From assembly GCA_022478985.1 (NCBI GenBank), contig JAKSZP010005646.1, positions 23,552 to 87,551 of the forward strand: a stretch of 64,000 bases of DNA. The letters are read 5' to 3'. This document shows positions 62,949-64,000 of the stretch, piece by piece; positions within the stretch are counted from its first letter, which is position 1, and each line of letters begins with the position of its first letter. The notes beneath the pieces are model-generated. The model had not been told where the DNA came from. It saw nothing but the letters and a program-made list of their open reading frames with translations, and did not search any database. Position numbers and translations under genes: made by a program. This DNA comes from Massospora cicadina. Lineage: Eukaryota; Entomophthoromycota; Entomophthoromycetes; Entomophthorales; Entomophthoraceae.

Positions 62949-64000
62949 ATTACAAAAAGAAGTGCATCTAATATAAGTTAGAGCAATTTTTGCCAACAAC
63001 TAAGTTTAATTCAAAGACCACTGCAAAGGTGTTAAATGGTTATTTCTTTATTGATAGCATGCAGTAACTAATTGCCATAACTATTACATACTTATCCTCC
63101 ATCCTTAAACTTTTTCTCTCATTGCAATCAATAACTGCAACACATTCAATTCAATACTAGGTAAGTTTGATAATCTCCAAGTAGATTAGTGTGCACCCAA
63201 TGTCAAGTAGCAGTTGGGCTAGCAAAGTAAAGGGTACAGGATTGGTCTCTGCACCATTCAATTTTGTAAAAACTCTGGTGAAACTGGAGGCCTTGATAAA
63301 AATAAAAAACTGGTAGTGAATATTTCCCTGGAGGCTTAGCCTGGCAAGTGAAATTTAATCAATTCATCAATACTCTGCATTCCCAGCCCCAATTGTCAGT
63401 GGAGCATGGGGTTCATGTCTTCCTGGATATTAATTAAATGGCGCTTTAAAAATTCTGTGGAGATGTGCACAACTATTTTCTGGCTGCAGTATATGCAGCA
63501 CCGCATTCCATGACCCATGGTTGGTTGGATATTGGGTTTGAAATTAACAAGCAGCAGATGAAGCTGCACAGGTGCGTGTGGTGGTTGACCTCCTGGATGG
63601 TCAATGGGTGGTCAAGATGATGAACACTTGGTAGACCAAGTCAAACCAAATTTTTGTAACCTTCAATTTTCTCCTCACAATGATAAAGCGCACAGTGCTG
63701 GAGCTCCACCTCAAGGAAGGGCTTAAGGCTATGGGGAAATTCACTCCTTCAAAATGAAATGCTTTATGCTCATGCCAGACCTTTGTTCAGGCAAAGAAAT
63801 TGATGTGATCACCCTGTCCGCAGTCATTGTGGAGGATTTGACCCAAATTTCCCACACTGAGTTGTGTTTATTGACAGGCAGGAATCCTGTCCATTCCACA
63901 TCACAGTGGATAGTTCACCCCCTATCCACACCTTTTTTCAAGCTTTTAGCCACAAGGCCCACACCTTCCCTGCCAAGGAGGGCATTACACAAAACGAAAT
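62949..64000 (+). pseudogene. Unassigned decayed coding region at the right edge
   Basis: From about 63240 the composition becomes coding-like on the plus strand, with GC well above the flank. Pieces include VVVDLLDGQWVVKMMNTW (near 63575-63630), MIKRTVLELHLKEGLKAMGK (near 63682-63740), LCSGKEIDVITLSAVIVEDL (near 63783-63840) and FKLLATRPTPSLPRRALH (near 63940-63990). Stops occur every 30-60 codons. I recognise no family. It continues beyond the window. Confidence 0.35.

Overview
This 64 kb window is repeat-dominated nuclear DNA from a fungus, with one recognisable host gene. That gene is a VTC4-like vacuolar polyphosphate polymerase (minus strand, 45481-47587) with SPX, VTC and three-helix DUF202 domains. 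VTC4 with this layout points to a fungus. The two introns are very short (44 and 38 nt). Tad-like LINEs, Ty3/gypsy elements, Helitrons and tRNA-derived SINEs fit a large, AT-rich, transposon-swollen fungal genome, but the sequence does not let me name the lineage.

Layout. 1-3047: 3' part of a LINE (reverse transcriptase, C-terminal zinc finger, tail). About 3400-8098: old minus-strand LTR element E with only gag visible, carrying an ORF1-only LINE relative (D1, 5683-7580). 9324-25000: minus-strand Ty3/gypsy element A with 5 bp target duplications, carrying a second gypsy element B (14369-23820) in its gag. 25006-27947: unresolved decayed coding sequence. 27953-28708: solo LTR of the C family. 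29238-29368: SINE. 30660-43280: a decayed Helitron with its helicase C-terminus split by gypsy element F (35552-43051). 43558-44265: two SINEs. 45481-47587: VTC4. 47836-48554: SINE and LINE-tail fragments. 48930-61078: plus-strand gypsy element C. Its left LTR holds a SINE and another insertion, and its gag is split by a B-like solo LTR. That solo LTR carries D2, which carries a further solo LTR. 62793-62934: SINE. 62949-64000: unresolved decayed coding sequence.

How it works together. The gypsy families A, B and C share a 17-nt primer-binding site, and F has a close variant. Most LTR families share a CCCCTTTTATAG-like core. The LINE, the ORF1-only elements and both SINE families share a similar 3' tail, which suggests that one LINE machinery mobilised all of them. 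Some insertions are only 20-34 bp long yet carry 14-16 bp target duplications. Nearly all element ORFs are broken. VTC4 is intact except for two single-base homopolymer discrepancies that cancel each other and may be assembly errors.

All readings come from inspection alone. Boundaries given as exact rest on visible terminal repeats or target duplications; the others are approximate.
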